Assembly: GCF_030814225.1 (NCBI RefSeq)
Contig: NZ_JAUSUR010000002.1
Span: 186,001-250,000 of the forward strand
DNA from: Breznakia pachnodae
GTDB lineage: Bacteria; Bacillota_I; Bacilli_A; Erysipelotrichales; Erysipelotrichaceae
Length of the DNA: 64,000 nucleotides
Reading direction: 5' to 3'
Under the pieces are notes generated by a model that was not told the origin of the DNA, did no database searches, and saw only the letters and a program-made list of their open reading frames with translations. The translations under genes and the position numbers were made by a program. Shown here piece by piece: positions 11,301-19,946 of the stretch (positions within the stretch are counted from its first letter, which is position 1; every line of letters begins with the position of its first letter).

Positions 11301-14300
11301 GTAGGTGTCTTTCCATCCTTTTCAGAAATCATGATTGTAAGATCTGAACCTGTATAATAAGATTCTCCACTGTCATATTTTCCATTTCCATTTGTATCAA
11401 TAAATGGTTTAATTCCTAATTTACCAACACTCAAAGAACCTGCTAATACTGAACCCACTGACCAAGAATTCTTTCCTGAACCTGTAGCTTCTGCACCAGT
11501 GAATGGTCTCCAATAGTTAATTTCGTCTACAGGCGACCCTGAAGCTGCAGATAATTCAAAAGTGAAACTTCCCTCTGCTCCTGATGCAATAACTCCAGTT
11601 GATTCAAACTTTACAAAAATTACATCACTTAAATTTTTACCTGCTGCAGTCAATTGAGTATATGTATACCATTGTGTTGCTGGTATAAATGCTTCCCAAG
11701 TTAAGTTAGAATCAAAATCTGTACTATTAACGCTTCCATCTATAGCATACAGTGTATTAAATCCTGGTGCACTAATGTCACTGACTAGATTTGCATTCCA
11801 TGTAAATGGTGATGAGTCTACATTATTTAAAGGATCACTGATTGCTTTGTTATTAAAGTATTTTCCATAATCCGCTCCTGCTTTCGGGATTGGGAAATAA
11901 ATATCTGCATTATCAAATGAATTTGGTGCATTATTTTTGTATGATAACTCTACTGTTGCATTATAATCTTGCGACAGTGACGCTACGGTTGAATCTGTAC
12001 CATTGTATTGATAGAAATCCTCTGCGGATCCAGAAATTTTAATTCCTGAATATACTTGAAGTTCTGGTAACTTAACTACACTAAAAGATGCAGTTGCACT
12101 ACCTGAAATCAGATTTTGACCACTTGTTGTTAATCCATATGTATCTGAAATTATTTGAGATTTAGCATATTCAGCATTTTTAAAATTTGCTTTTCCTTCA
12201 ATAAAAATAATATCCTGAAGTTTTAAATTTGCTACTCCTTGATTTGATGGAGATACATTCAATTCAAAATATACATTAAATTTTTGATTAACTGTATATG
12301 ATATACTGTTTCCTTTTGTATGCAATCCTGCCATAACTGTATATGGTTCATCAAATGTATACTTGTAAATAGTAGAACCATCTCCTGCAACACTTTTGCT
12401 TTTTAAAGTTGCTTTTGCAGTCACATCTGTAGTTCCTACCATTAATTTCATGCTAGATTCATCTAAATTAAATCCCTCTGGAACTCTCACATATACTGTT
12501 GGATCTTGAAGATAGTTGTCAGTGACTTTATCTCGGTCATATGTTGCATTTCCTGCTTCAACTTGTAATCCTATTGGAATCGTATCTCCTGGAAGATAAG
12601 AAGTCTCTAAGCTAGTAGTTTCATCAACTTGCATTATCGAAATAAGTCTATCTGTTGTAGGACTAGTATTCACAGTATCACTTATTCCATCTATGGTAAG
12701 TGTGTGTGATCCACCACTGTTATTTTGGAACACCCCATATAATTGATAACCAGATATATAATATGCTTGTGGATATCCAAGGTCACTTGATGAAGTTAAT
12801 TGTGCAGTATACTTATTAATTGTCCCTGTAATTTTAGTGATATATTCATTTGGACCTAATCCTATTACATCTCCATCCAATACAACTCCTGTACTTGATG
12901 ATGCAGACACCATGTTTGCCACATCGTAACCTGTAGAATTTGTCGTTGTATATACTTTTATATTACTTAGAGTTGAGTTTTTAGGTACTGCAAGGCGTGC
13001 AATTTTCACCCCTAAATCTCCATTAATTTCCCATTCTAAAGCAACATCTGTTTTTTCTTTAAACGATGGATTTGTTACTCTATAACCTCCCAAATTATAA
13101 TAGCCATCAAATCCTGCTTCTGTATAGTCATAAGATTTCGAATCAAATCCCACAACAACCAAATCTTCATCTTCATCTAGTATCGATACATTAAACCCAT
13201 CACTTTGATATGGTGTGATTTTTCTGTATCCATCTGAGTTAGAATACTTTACATAAGCACTAACCAAAAACCTTGCAGTAGTGCTCTTGCCACTATCGGT
13301 TCCATACTTTGTTCCTGATAACGTAAATTTCGGTTGTCTTAATGTTGCATAACCATTATCACTTACAAAATATGAATTTTTATAAGTAACTGTTATCGTC
13401 CTGCTAATTGGGTCGTGAACTTCATTTTCGAAACTACTATTCATCACAGAATTAGCTAATCCATTATATGTAGCTCCTTCTGGATAAGTATAAACAACAA
13501 TAATTTCTTCTGCTAAAGTCTCAGTACTAGCAATAGAATTTGATCTGTAAATTCCTGAACGAAGATCAGCACCTGCTACAGGTCCATAGGGTGATATTTC
13601 AGGAGAGCTATTTGATCCACTATTAATATAAGTACTGTCAACATTATCTAAAGTAAATCCTCTATGTAAATATGTTAATGTATAATTACCTACTACATTA
13701 GCTTGGACTTCTTCAGATAATGATTCCGATCCTGAAGTCATCTCCACTGTCATTTCATCTTTTAATTGTCCAGTACTTACTGAACTGCTTGTTTCATTTA
13801 TATCACTATATAGTGTAGAACCAGAATTATAATCGTAAGTCCCTTTCTGAATACCAACATTTAGAGTTAAAACTACTGTGTCTGTATTCGAATTAAATTT
13901 GTATGTAATCTTTCCACCTTTATAGTATGCAGTCGTTGTACCACCACTAATATTTGAAAAACTTCCCCACAACTTGCTACCAAATGCATTACCATCAGTT
14001 GCTGTAAGCGAGCTAGAAACCATCGCCTGTTGCGTCGATGTTGTTGTAGTTAATATTTGCTCACCAGACTGAGATACCGTTCCATCCTTTGCAGAATAAG
14101 CCAAGAGTTCATAACCATCTGGTATTTCTATTTCAATTGTTCTATCTTTTGTAGTTCCTTGGTTTGCAAACGTTGCAGAAATCTCTATTTGCTCTGTATC
14201 ATAAAAATTCCAATTATAAATACCTACTGAACTCCAGTCAATTGGAGTTGAGCCAGTTTTGTTAAATTGTACAGTTAAGCTATCTCCACTAGGAGAAGTA

Positions 14301-14761
14301 ACTGTTCTCGGTTGTCTTGGTAACAATACATTTAAACCACCATCTTCCTGTGTTGTATTATCACCTTCAACTTCTTCAGTTGTTTTGTTGATTCCACTAA
14401 CCTGAACCTCTTTCAATAATTCAAGGTCATCTTCATCAGCTTCTGAAGAATTATTACGATAGTTTACTAAGAACTTATATGTTCCATTAGCATTTACTAT
14501 GTAAGATGGTTCACTGACCATATCCATCATTGAACCATCTGGATTTTGAATACTCTGAATTGTATAATTTTCATTTATATTTACCACATCCAAAGTAATT
14601 GTAGCCTGCGTTTCATCTTCGTTAACTGTCACTGTCTCTTTCACGTCGAATTCTTCAGTTGCTAATAAATCTGTAGTACTTACTAAAGTTCCAACCGCTG
14701 AAATAGAGATAGCAAAAGCCAATGCGATTTTCCACATTTTGCTAACCTTAATCTTTTTCAT
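5396..14761 (-). CDS. Giant repeat-containing cell-surface adhesin, sortase-anchored (3121 aa)
   Basis: This protein has an N-terminal signal peptide (basic start, hydrophobic stretch, cleavage likely near residue 35). A very long beta-rich adhesive region follows (about 40-1100). An SdrD-B-like domain comes next (IKPFIDTNGNGKYDSGE, near 1115-1200), then an InlB-repeat-like segment and two Ig-like domains. From about residue 1550 to 3080 there are some fifteen related domains, most exactly 100 residues long, joined by TPDPKPTPDGD linkers. The C terminus is a sorting signal: SVDTGD, a hydrophobic stretch and KRRKRA. The Thr/Ser-rich composition and linkers suggest a long stalk. It is the third gene after an ECF sigma gene and a secreted-protein gene. 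The GGAGGGC site supports the ATG at 14761. The ligand is unknown. Confidence 0.93.
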   Translation of the reverse strand: MKKIKVSKMWKIALAFAISISAVGTLVSTTDLLATEEFDVKETVTVNEDETQATITLDVVNINENYTIQSIQNPDGSMMDMVSEPSYIVNANGTYKFLVNYRNNSSEADEDDLELLKEVQVSGINKTTEEVEGDNTTQEDGGLNVLLPRQPRTVTSPSGDSLTVQFNKTGSTPIDWSSVGIYNWNFYDTEQIEISATFANQGTTKDRTIEIEIPDGYELLAYSAKDGTVSQSGEQILTTTTSTQQAMVSSSLTATDGNAFGSKLWGSFSNISGGTTTAYYKGGKITYKFNSNTDTVVLTLNVGIQKGTYDYNSGSTLYSDINETSSSVSTGQLKDEMTVEMTSGSESLSEEVQANVVGNYTLTYLHRGFTLDNVDSTYINSGSNSSPEISPYGPVAGADLRSGIYRSNSIASTETLAEEIIVVYTYPEGATYNGLANSVMNSSFENEVHDPISRTITVTYKNSYFVSDNGYATLRQPKFTLSGTKYGTDSGKSTTARFLVSAYVKYSNSDGYRKITPYQSDGFNVSILDEDEDLVVVGFDSKSYDYTEAGFDGYYNLGGYRVTNPSFKEKTDVALEWEINGDLGVKIARLAVPKNSTLSNIKVYTTTNSTGYDVANMVSASSSTGVVLDGDVIGLGPNEYITKITGTINKYTAQLTSSSDLGYPQAYYISGYQLYGVFQNNSGGSHTLTIDGISDTVNTSPTTDRLISIMQVDETTSLETSYLPGDTIPIGLQVEAGNATYDRDKVTDNYLQDPTVYVRVPEGFNLDESSMKLMVGTTDVTAKATLKSKSVAGDGSTIYKYTFDEPYTVMAGLHTKGNSISYTVNQKFNVYFELNVSPSNQGVANLKLQDIIFIEGKANFKNAEYAKSQIISDTYGLTTSGQNLISGSATASFSVVKLPELQVYSGIKISGSAEDFYQYNGTDSTVASLSQDYNATVELSYKNNAPNSFDNADIYFPIPKAGADYGKYFNNKAISDPLNNVDSSPFTWNANLVSDISAPGFNTLYAIDGSVNSTDFDSNLTWEAFIPATQWYTYTQLTAAGKNLSDVIFVKFESTGVIASGAEGSFTFELSAASGSPVDEINYWRPFTGAEATGSGKNSWSVGSVLAGSLSVGKLGIKPFIDTNGNGKYDSGESYYTGSDLTIMISEKDGKTPTQVLPYNATEAKYYLEMLKQGTYTISILNNNPSAYHFSTTTTSTSGQLASDPVFNTTHTEAKIENIIIDSQNVFEYTDFGVGLVEAQPVTFEFESNVKADGTTFASSTITLNGQTANYNTSFVYGTTFPKETYGVEPTVSIPSGYVHTGWQIYVDDGSGAVKQGDVIAKGNLKDTVVKKAASGDTVIIRAVIAFPPTVTIDPTKNPLEGSVGDVANVLDGVSVSDPATGLPIPLNPLPGASQNVVIAYPTDMIDSSGNYKTEGSYEVTLTITNPSTGSEVEVKREVLVHGLPTITATGQEYLLGSSGILTGVAGNPTATWNKAVLPVGSTTVPTAISGPAVTTAANNKISYEVLSGPSSTTDFSKVGVYKVKYTATNPQGKTVSKTVEVLITKTLPDSNDIAISADNLVLKQNELTSLTADKLKDANHGNASAFYKTTDNDGEITYKDITSNVTVSSSDVNKLKNVGSEGGIEQIEFTVTEDGKTSAKQVTVVIEGTQTGVIPTPDGDTLALTAEGFTIENNEAAGLDSTVSVTKSTATALLVKAGTPITNITAKASDLTAIQAAPKSGGVYNLTLTAEDQGETVSVTVKVVVKGTSTPDPKPTPDGDVLAISAQGFTITNLQAKVLTDGSAITNANASAWLVNAGTSVTGITVNQTQLTAIHNVSVSGGIYDLTYTATSQGVTTSTTVKVVVKGITTPDPKPTPDGDSLAITATGFTLENAAAASLDTTAAITSGKASAYLVNAGTNITDLSVDATQLAAINAASKEGGIFDLTYTAKDQGVEISTTVKVVVKGTTTPDPKPTPDGDTLAITAKGFILENSEAAGFDSDGAKTKSDVKSWLVNAKTAITNITVKASDVANINNAPISGGIYDVVFTATDQGVNISSTVKAVVKGTSTPDPVPTPDGDKIAITAKGFTLENSEASALSDATAITKGGAKAYLVTSGTEVTNITVDATQLAAIQNANKGGGIYDLTYSAEDQGITITTTVKVVVKGISTPDPKPTPDGDKLAITADGFTLENVDAAGLDETTAITKGNAQAYLIDAGTSVTNITVKTSDLTKVNNAPTSGGIYDLTYTAQDQGITISTTVKVVVKGTSTPDPKPTPDGDTLSISAKGFTLENADASKLTSSSAVTNADAQAWLVNAGVSITDIKVDATQLTAIQKAPAGGGIYNLTYTAEDQGVSISTTVKVVVKGTNTPDPEPTPDGDTLAISASGFTIENTDALALNEADAIIKGNATAVLVDAGTAVTNITVTTSELDAINAVGKDGGIYDLTYTAQDQGVEISTTVKVVVRGTNTPDPKPTPDGDELSISAKGFTLENADAAPLSEADAITLGKAKAYLLKSGNEVTNITVDKTELTAIQSVSEAGGIYDLTYTAEDQGVTISTTVKVVVKGTATPDPEPTPDGQLVFTAKGFVLTNDAAKTIDEAGVITESKAVSMILETGEEVGTITVKADDLATINGIGEAGGVVPTTLTTTYVDSDGDIHTIDVTVNVVIQGKTTIVEPTPDGNSLVVTGGGFTQTTKEAKELTEKAAIKNGNVEALIAETGEEVTDIKVDKDQLAAINNTNSDGGIFDLTYTVTYVGPDGNTTTAKLTVVVLVTPDGGVVDPTGTVVIDAKSFSLENTDASKVDQAKAITLGKAIAYEVIRDSNNVIVRIDTITANVTVNAADLKEIQGASIQGGLYDLEFSVTNKAAITVAKDVTVFVKPLYSSVDDDEVITLGATGFEISYKDAASLNSTKSIEKAYTSAIKQLMNADGNIVGYEDITSKITVNSEELDAIQKATSNGGIFPLTFTVVDNDVTVEKTVMVVVTGDGTPPVVELPNGDALSITAHDFTITNAEAAPLSSDLAIQLAEAKAMLINSQLPVEVSVNAEELEAITKAPAKGGVYDLTFIATYTLEDGSTYTTQVTIKVTVLAKGEQPSVAPSGSNTTNGTSVDTGDMNNKELYIMMASLAGLYIVLKRRKRA
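7081..9796 (-). repeat. Strict 300-bp tandem repeat array inside the giant adhesin gene
   Basis: The codons for the PTPDG linker recur at 7081, 7381, 7681, 7981, 8281, 8581, 8881, 9181, 9481 and 9781, exactly 300 bp apart with no indels. Each unit encodes one 100-residue domain with a GGIYDLTYTAxDQG core and a VKVVVKGT end. Units differ mainly at surface-like positions. More diverged copies with insertions extend on both sides (about 5580-7080 and 9800-10130). Confidence 0.95.
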
Positions 14762-14876
14762 TTTTGCCCTCCTTATAGGTTATTGCGATTATACGATTTA
14801 AAATAAATAGCATAATCCTGTCTATATGTTTCAAAATGAAATCAAAGGGTTTGATTTTTTATAAAAAAGAATTAAA

Positions 14877-16064
14877 TTAATTAATCCTTTTTCTCATTCT
14901 TACATAAATTAAAATGGTTCCCGCTATAATAATACTTCCCAATCCTATAAATAGAATTGAAGGTGTATTGTCTTTCTTATTTCCTTCTGCTTGTTGATTT
15001 AGAATTACTTCTTCTTCACTATCAACTACAATTTCTTCCTCGCCCTGAATACGAATAATCATTTTACTTTTTTCATCTTGTGATTTCGTATTCTCTAATT
15101 TTTCAGAATTCATTTGAATCAATACCTGTTTTAATTTTTCTTCTGACTCTACTTCATCTGCTTTCATATCTATTCGTTCATTATCAATATAGAAATATCC
15201 TTCATATTCATACAATGCATATAAATACACATCCGATTCCACATGATTAATAATTCCTATCCATTCAACAAATCGATAATTCTCTATATTCGGTGGTATA
15301 ACTCTTTGCGTTGTTTCACCATAATTTATTTGCTGTTCACTATATAATTCATCATTTACATAATAATAAACATTAAACTTCTTTGGTGTAATGACCGCAT
15401 AATAGTTTGTAGACTTCTCTATTTGTTCTCCACTATATAATTCATCTGCATTATCAGCTTTATAGCCTTCTATTTCGTATCCAAACAATTCATAAGTAGG
15501 AATATCAACTGATTGTCCCTTCTCTATTTGCTCATGTTTAAGTAGTTTCCCTGAAGGAGTTAGAAATTTAATATCTAATTTTTGATTGGCTGATGTTGCA
15601 ACTGCTTCACTTCTAACAAAATCAAATTGTTTTGTGTAAGTAGAATTGTCTAAATATTTCATTGAAAAACTCACACTGATATCTTCATCTGCAATTGCAT
15701 TGGCTTTGATTTTTATTATATTGTCAGTTTCTGCTGATACAGAATACCATTCATTAATTTCTTTTTTATTAACTAGTAAAGATACATTGTTCCAAGTTAT
15801 TGTATTTATATTTTCAACACCACTTAACTCTGTCACTTGTACTGATACAGTTTCTGTTGTTTGTAAATCAACATCGATTATAATTTCTATTTCATTACCT
15901 GAAGATATACCGGATATATCTTCTTTTGTGCTATACATTTGATCACTTGTAATATCATGCAAAGAAGCTGTAGAATCTACAGCCTTTGATTGTGCACCAA
16001 TAGCTTGTGGAAACAATAGTATAAGACATAAACTGATACTTAGAATAGTTATAGCTTTCTTCAT
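14877..16064 (-). CDS. Membrane-anchored secreted protein with InlB-like repeats
   Basis: This 395-residue protein has a clear signal peptide (ILSISLCLILLFPQAIGA), an outer beta-rich region and two MucBP/InlB-B-repeat-like stretches, for example FNVYYYVNDELYSEQQINYG. An acidic segment follows, and then a C-terminal transmembrane helix (ILFIGLGSIIIAGTILIYV) ending in RMRKRIN. No sorting motif of the V-x-T-x-D type is present before the helix, so it is probably membrane-held rather than wall-linked. It begins 10 bp after the ECF sigma gene and precedes the giant adhesin, so it may take part in sensing or in presenting the adhesin. The exact function is unknown. Confidence 0.8.
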   Translation of the reverse strand: MKKAITILSISLCLILLFPQAIGAQSKAVDSTASLHDITSDQMYSTKEDISGISSGNEIEIIIDVDLQTTETVSVQVTELSGVENINTITWNNVSLLVNKKEINEWYSVSAETDNIIKIKANAIADEDISVSFSMKYLDNSTYTKQFDFVRSEAVATSANQKLDIKFLTPSGKLLKHEQIEKGQSVDIPTYELFGYEIEGYKADNADELYSGEQIEKSTNYYAVITPKKFNVYYYVNDELYSEQQINYGETTQRVIPPNIENYRFVEWIGIINHVESDVYLYALYEYEGYFYIDNERIDMKADEVESEEKLKQVLIQMNSEKLENTKSQDEKSKMIIRIQGEEEIVVDSEEEVILNQQAEGNKKDNTPSILFIGLGSIIIAGTILIYVRMRKRIN

Positions 16065-16073
16065 AACATCACC

Positions 16074-17324
16074 TTACTGTTTTACACTGTTTACCATAAC
16101 GGTATCTTGTGTTGTATTTCCAGCCATATCAACTAAGATTACTTTTATTTCACCAATGTAATCTTCTTCTATTTGAATCTTATCTTTTAAAGAATATTCT
16201 TGATTATTATATAAAACAAATGAATTACTGTAATCTATTCCAGCTCCTTCATCATCTACTACAATCGATAACGTATTATCATCATTTAATTGCAATGATG
16301 ATAATACAGGGTAAGCCTTATCTATATTATTTATATTTATATTTCTTTTTACATCATCTATTTGAACTGTGTAAGTCCCATTCTTTTCAACATAAAAAAT
16401 TAATTCATTATCCTTAATTATTAAATTATTATTTTCAATATTACTTACAGACACTGTATTTTGATCAATTGATTGATTTGTTTTTACAATCACTTCCACA
16501 TCTTCGCCAATTGGTTCATTGTAGTATGCAATCTCTTCTATCTGCATTGTCTCTTGTGCATCAATTACACCCTTAGCTAAAAGGCCTCCGCCGCTCATCA
16601 ATCCAACAACAAGTGCTACCTTTATTCCTATACCGGAACTGGTTGCTGCAATGGTATTTGGTGTAACAATCGAACTTGCACTTAATGACATTGAAGTTGC
16701 CGTTTCTGCCATAATTGATTGATATGCTTCAAACATAAGTGGTGTAAAAGCCACACCAAAGATTTTATCTGGTGCATATCCTTTATCATCAAGTCGTTGC
16801 TTAATTAATTTTCTTGAACGAAATAAACGATTCTTGATTGTACCTTTAGGAACATCAAGAATATCTGATATCTCTGAAATAGTTAATGAATTTAAATAAT
16901 ATAATTGAGCTGTTTGTGATAATGTGTTTGGTAAATCATTAATTTCACCACTAACTGCCCGTATAACTTCATTCTTTTGAAATAAAGCCGTTGGTTCTTC
17001 ATCAGATTCTATCTGTTCTTCGATATTGTATTCTTCTTTTGGACTTGAGTATTTTCGATTCTTTCTATGTAACAACATTGATTGGTTGTAACAAATACGA
17101 AAAATCCAAGAATGAAATCTTGATTCGTCGTTTAATGAATGAATCATTTTTATTACATTTATAAATGTTTCCTGTACTACCTCTTCTGCATCAGGTACAT
17201 TTTTTACTAACGTCATCGCAAACAGAAACAACTGATCTTTATAATGATTAAAGACCACTTCAAAAACCGATGTATCGCCTTGCTTAAGTTTCAGTATATA
17301 CTTTGTATCTATTGTTTTTTTCAT
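16074..17324 (-). CDS. Membrane-tethered ECF sigma factor with C-terminal outer domain (module 1)
   Basis: This 416-residue protein carries sigma-70 region 2 (about residues 10-85: FEVVFNHYKDQLFLFAMTLV, DAEEVVQETFINV, FHSWIFRICYN) and region 4 (about 130-185: LTISEISDILDVPKGTIKNRL). A hydrophobic segment (VALVVGLMSGGGLLAKGVI, about 237-255) and an outer domain follow. The tail shares a pattern with the other two sigma proteins here: NGTYTVQIDD, then a proline-led strand, then VVDDEGAGIDYSNS. ECF sigma factors transcribe stress or surface genes; a tether and outer domain on the same chain replace the usual separate anti-sigma factor. I place the start at 17324 because GGGGGCGG lies two bases before that ATG; an upstream in-frame ATG has no such site. 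It leads the adhesin operon. Confidence 0.88.
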   Translation of the reverse strand: MKKTIDTKYILKLKQGDTSVFEVVFNHYKDQLFLFAMTLVKNVPDAEEVVQETFINVIKMIHSLNDESRFHSWIFRICYNQSMLLHRKNRKYSSPKEEYNIEEQIESDEEPTALFQKNEVIRAVSGEINDLPNTLSQTAQLYYLNSLTISEISDILDVPKGTIKNRLFRSRKLIKQRLDDKGYAPDKIFGVAFTPLMFEAYQSIMAETATSMSLSASSIVTPNTIAATSSGIGIKVALVVGLMSGGGLLAKGVIDAQETMQIEEIAYYNEPIGEDVEVIVKTNQSIDQNTVSVSNIENNNLIIKDNELIFYVEKNGTYTVQIDDVKRNININNIDKAYPVLSSLQLNDDNTLSIVVDDEGAGIDYSNSFVLYNNQEYSLKDKIQIEEDYIGEIKVILVDMAGNTTQDTVMVNSVKQ

Positions 17325-17360
17325 GTCCGCCCCCAGATGAGATACTGACCTCATCATATA

Positions 17361-17389
17361 ATTAGTCGCTGTAAAGTTATAAATCGTTC
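17361..17389 (-). promoter_or_regulatory. Putative ECF-type promoter of sigma module 1
   Basis: On the minus strand GAAC, 17 bases, CGACTAAT, the same arrangement found before the pilus operon and sigma module 2. It lies 37 bp before the sigma start codon, as expected for autoregulation. A TATAAT hexamer directly abuts the GAAC, so a SigA promoter is also possible. Confidence 0.6.
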
Positions 17390-17418
17390 ATTATATTTTA
17401 CTTAATTTTATACTTTTA

Positions 17419-17862
17419 TTATTGCTCACACTCTAGCCCTAATGCTTCATAATTATCAAACAATGATTTTAACTTTACTGTTTTCGCATCATCACTACTC
17501 TTTGTTATTAAACCAAGTTTTGATAATGCATCTAAATCTCCTTCTTCTAAATCTATTTCTAATATTTCAGTATAAACATTATCTTTTATCTCATAACTAT
17601 AACTGACACCATTTACCGTTTTGATTGTTGTTTCATATTCTTTTCCATTCGTTTCTAAATCTTCTTTGGTATAACTGCTTTCTTCAATATTGATTTTTGT
17701 AGTATAGGCAACCAATACTACTTTGTTATCATCTTTCTCATATTCTATATCAACGCTTAATTCCTGAATGTCCTCTTTGCGAGTACATACAGCATTCTCA
17801 TTTGAGTTTCCACATGCTACTAGAAATAACATGCTAAAAATAACTAAAATACATTTTTTCAT
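17419..17862 (-). CDS. Small lipoprotein, YehR/DUF1307-like
   Basis: A 147-residue exported lipoprotein. The signal peptide ends in the lipobox LVAC, with the lipidated Cys near residue 17. The mature part is acidic and has the layout of YehR/DUF1307-type lipoproteins, with a Cys near the start (VCTRKED) and another at the very end (LGLECEQ). The function of that family is unknown. I take the ATG at 17862 because GGAGGGC precedes it; an ATG four codons earlier overlaps that site. A paralogue lies at 19981-20418. An AAAC-N17-CAACTAAT element upstream suggests joint control with the sigma-linked surface genes. Confidence 0.8.
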   Translation of the reverse strand: MKKCILVIFSMLFLVACGNSNENAVCTRKEDIQELSVDIEYEKDDNKVVLVAYTTKINIEESSYTKEDLETNGKEYETTIKTVNGVSYSYEIKDNVYTEILEIDLEEGDLDALSKLGLITKSSDDAKTVKLKSLFDNYEALGLECEQ

Positions 17863-17899
17863 CTTGCCCTCCATGACAAAAATAGTCCACTATGTATTT

Positions 17900-17928
17900 A
17901 TTAGTTGCTTTTATTTGATGAAAGGTTT
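17900..17928 (-). promoter_or_regulatory. Putative ECF-type promoter of the lipoprotein gene
   Basis: On the minus strand AAAC, 17 bases, CAACTAAT, ending 37 bp before the start codon. It differs by one base in each half from the GAAC-N17-CGACTAAT elements. The AAACCTTTCAT left half also resembles GAACCTTTCAT before sigma module 3. Confidence 0.5.
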
Positions 17929-17940
17929 GATAAAAAGATG

Positions 17941-17970
17941 AAAAAAGTTCTGCATCAATCAACAGAACTT
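17941..17970 (-). terminator. Terminator upstream of the lipoprotein gene
   Basis: On the minus strand AAGTTCTG and CAGAACTT flank a ten-base loop, followed by TTTTTT. It ends any read-through from fhs or from the candidate small RNA before the lipoprotein promoter. Confidence 0.8.
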
Positions 17971-18029
17971 CGTAATATCATTATTTTTTTACTATTTGGT
18001 GCTTTCGATCTTATTCTATAAATATAATC

Positions 18030-18120
18030 AAAAAATACTCTTAGGCTCGTCACTTCCCGAATGGTGGGAGGATTACTGCTAAGAGTACACTTTAACGGTT
18101 GCAGTACACTTTCGTGCTGC
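18030..18120 (-). ncRNA. Candidate small RNA of about 91 nt with C-rich loop
   Basis: This lies in a 308-bp gap without a gene. A near-consensus promoter (18127-18155) points leftward and should start RNA near 18120. The RNA would form a 5' hairpin with a GAAA loop (CACGAAAGTG inside TGCAG/CTGCA). A second hairpin follows, ACTCTTAG with CTAAGAGT, and then TTTTTT, which is a terminator. The second loop carries CCTCCCACC (plus 18063-18071), which is complementary to Shine-Dalgarno sequences, as in CU-rich trans-acting small RNAs. I cannot match it to 6S, SRP, tmRNA or a known riboswitch. Confidence 0.55.
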
Positions 18121-18126
18121 ACCATT

Positions 18127-18155
18127 ATAATACACTTTTCTCTGCATTTATGCAA
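18127..18155 (-). promoter_or_regulatory. SigA-type promoter of the candidate small RNA
   Basis: On the minus strand TTGCAT, 17 bases, TATTAT. No coding sequence with a ribosome site follows within 250 bp, which is why I read it as an RNA promoter. Confidence 0.6.
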
Positions 18156-18182
18156 TAGAATAAGAATATTTATTTCGGTTTT

Positions 18183-19853
18183 TTAGAACAATCCAACAAT
18201 ATTTCCTTCTTCATCAATATCCATACGATTTGCTGCTGGAACTTTTGGCAGACCTGGCATTGTCATTACACTACCTGTAAGAGCAACAATAAATCCTGCT
18301 CCTAAAGATGGGCGTAATTCACGAATGGTAATTGTGAAGTCTTTTGGTGCTCCACAGATTTTTGCATCATCAGTTAAGCTTGTAGGAACCTTTGCCATAC
18401 AGATTGGTAGATTATCCCAACCATTTTTTTCAAACAATGCAATTTGTTCTTTTGCCTCTTCACTATATGCAACATCTTTTGCACCATAGCAAGTTTGAGC
18501 AATCGTTAAGATTTTATTTTCAATTGTATCTTCTACTTCATAAAGCGGTTTGTAATTGTTCTCCATTTCTACTAGATCAACTAAGATTTCAGCAAGATCA
18601 ACTGCTCCTGCACCTCCCTTGGCCCACACTTGTGATAGTGCCATTGGGTGTCCATGAGTTTTACACCAATCTTGCAGTGCTTCCACTTCTTCTTTTGTAT
18701 CTGTTGCAAATTCATTGATTGCAACTACATATGGTAATCCAAATGCTTGGATTGTTTCAATATGTTTTTTAAGGTTACAGCAACCTTCTAACATTGCATC
18801 AACATTTTCTTTTTGAAGATCTTCATATGCAATATTACCATGTTGTTTTAATGCACGAATTGTTGCAACAATTACAACTGCATTTGGTTTTAGATTTGCT
18901 TTACGACATTTGATGTCTAAGAACTTCTCTGCACCTAAGTCTGCTCCAAATCCTGCTTCTGTTATTACATAGTCTGCTAACTTCAGACAAGTCTTTGTAG
19001 CTAGTACACTGTTACATCCATGAGCAATATTTGCAAATGGACCACCGTGGATCAGTACTGGATTGTTTTCAATTGTTTGTACTAGGTTTGGCTTGATTGC
19101 ATCTTTCATAACCATTGCCAAAGCACCAGCAATTTCTAAATCCTTTACATATACTGCTTCTCCATCCATATTATACGCAACTAGCATATTTCCTAGTTTT
19201 TCTTTTAAATCCATAAGTGAATCAGCAAGACATAACACTGCCATTACTTCGCTGGCCACTGTGATATTAAAACCATCTTTTCTTTCGACACCATTTGCTT
19301 TTGGACCTAGTCCAACTTCAACTTGACGAAGAACACGATCATTCATATCTAACACACGTTTGAATACAACACGGTCCTTATCAATATTTAATACATTTCC
19401 TTGGTGAATATGATTATCCAGACATGCACTAATTAAATTATTACATGTAGTAATTGCATGCATATCACCAGTAAAGTGAAGATTAATATCTTCCATTGGT
19501 ACAACTTGTGCATATCCTCCACCAGCTGCTCCACCTTTTAATCCAAACACTGGACCTAGTGATGGTTCACGTAATGCAACCATTGCATTCTTTCCAATCT
19601 TTTGAAAAGCGTCCACAAGACCTACAGTAGTTGTTGATTTTCCTTCTCCTGCTTTTGTTGGATTGATTGCTGTTACTAAAATCAGTTTCCCATCCTCTTC
19701 GTTTTTTCGTTCCTTTAACACATCCAAAGATACTTTGGCTTTGTAGTTACCATAATACTCGATATCTTCTACTGGAATCCCTGCCTTCTTGGCAATTTCA
19801 TCAATTTTCATCATTGTTGCTTCTTGGGCAATTTCTAAATCAGTTTTGTACAT
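18183..19853 (-). CDS. fhs: Formate-tetrahydrofolate ligase
   Basis: This enzyme joins formate to tetrahydrofolate with ATP, giving 10-formyl-THF for purine and initiator-tRNA synthesis. The 556 residues match the family length. The phosphate-binding loop [19 protein letters not shown] is near residues 62-80. [49 protein letters not shown] and the C-terminal [15 protein letters not shown] plus [11 protein letters not shown] blocks are all intact. It has its own promoter (19882-19910) and is a single-gene unit. I found no folate-type riboswitch in its short leader. Confidence 0.97.
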   Translation of the reverse strand: MYKTDLEIAQEATMMKIDEIAKKAGIPVEDIEYYGNYKAKVSLDVLKERKNEEDGKLILVTAINPTKAGEGKSTTTVGLVDAFQKIGKNAMVALREPSLGPVFGLKGGAAGGGYAQVVPMEDINLHFTGDMHAITTCNNLISACLDNHIHQGNVLNIDKDRVVFKRVLDMNDRVLRQVEVGLGPKANGVERKDGFNITVASEVMAVLCLADSLMDLKEKLGNMLVAYNMDGEAVYVKDLEIAGALAMVMKDAIKPNLVQTIENNPVLIHGGPFANIAHGCNSVLATKTCLKLADYVITEAGFGADLGAEKFLDIKCRKANLKPNAVVIVATIRALKQHGNIAYEDLQKENVDAMLEGCCNLKKHIETIQAFGLPYVVAINEFATDTKEEVEALQDWCKTHGHPMALSQVWAKGGAGAVDLAEILVDLVEMENNYKPLYEVEDTIENKILTIAQTCYGAKDVAYSEEAKEQIALFEKNGWDNLPICMAKVPTSLTDDAKICGAPKDFTITIRELRPSLGAGFIVALTGSVMTMPGLPKVPAANRMDIDEEGNIVGLF

Positions 19854-19881
19854 ATGAGTCTCCTATTACATTTACACAAAT

Positions 19882-19910
19882 ATTGTATCGCATTTTTGAT
19901 TCATTAACAA
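19882..19910 (-). promoter_or_regulatory. SigA-type promoter of fhs
   Basis: On the minus strand TTGTTA, 17 bases, TACAAT, about 30 bp before the fhs start codon. Confidence 0.65.
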
Positions 19911-19946
19911 TTTACTATTCATTTCTTTTTTCTTTTGAGTATTAAA

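Noticed and set aside
14788..14816. Possible separate promoter for the giant adhesin (TATAAT on the minus strand, also AAAC-N17 with CTATTTAT)
   Set aside because: No acceptable -35 at 17 bases, and the AAAC element lacks the CGACTAAT half. Co-transcription from the sigma gene is the simpler view.
17955..18155. 66-codon open frame on the minus strand in the fhs-lipoprotein gap
   Set aside because: It has no ribosome site, its start region overlaps the promoter at 18127-18155, it spans a terminator hairpin, and the composition is not protein-like. The small RNA reading explains the region better.
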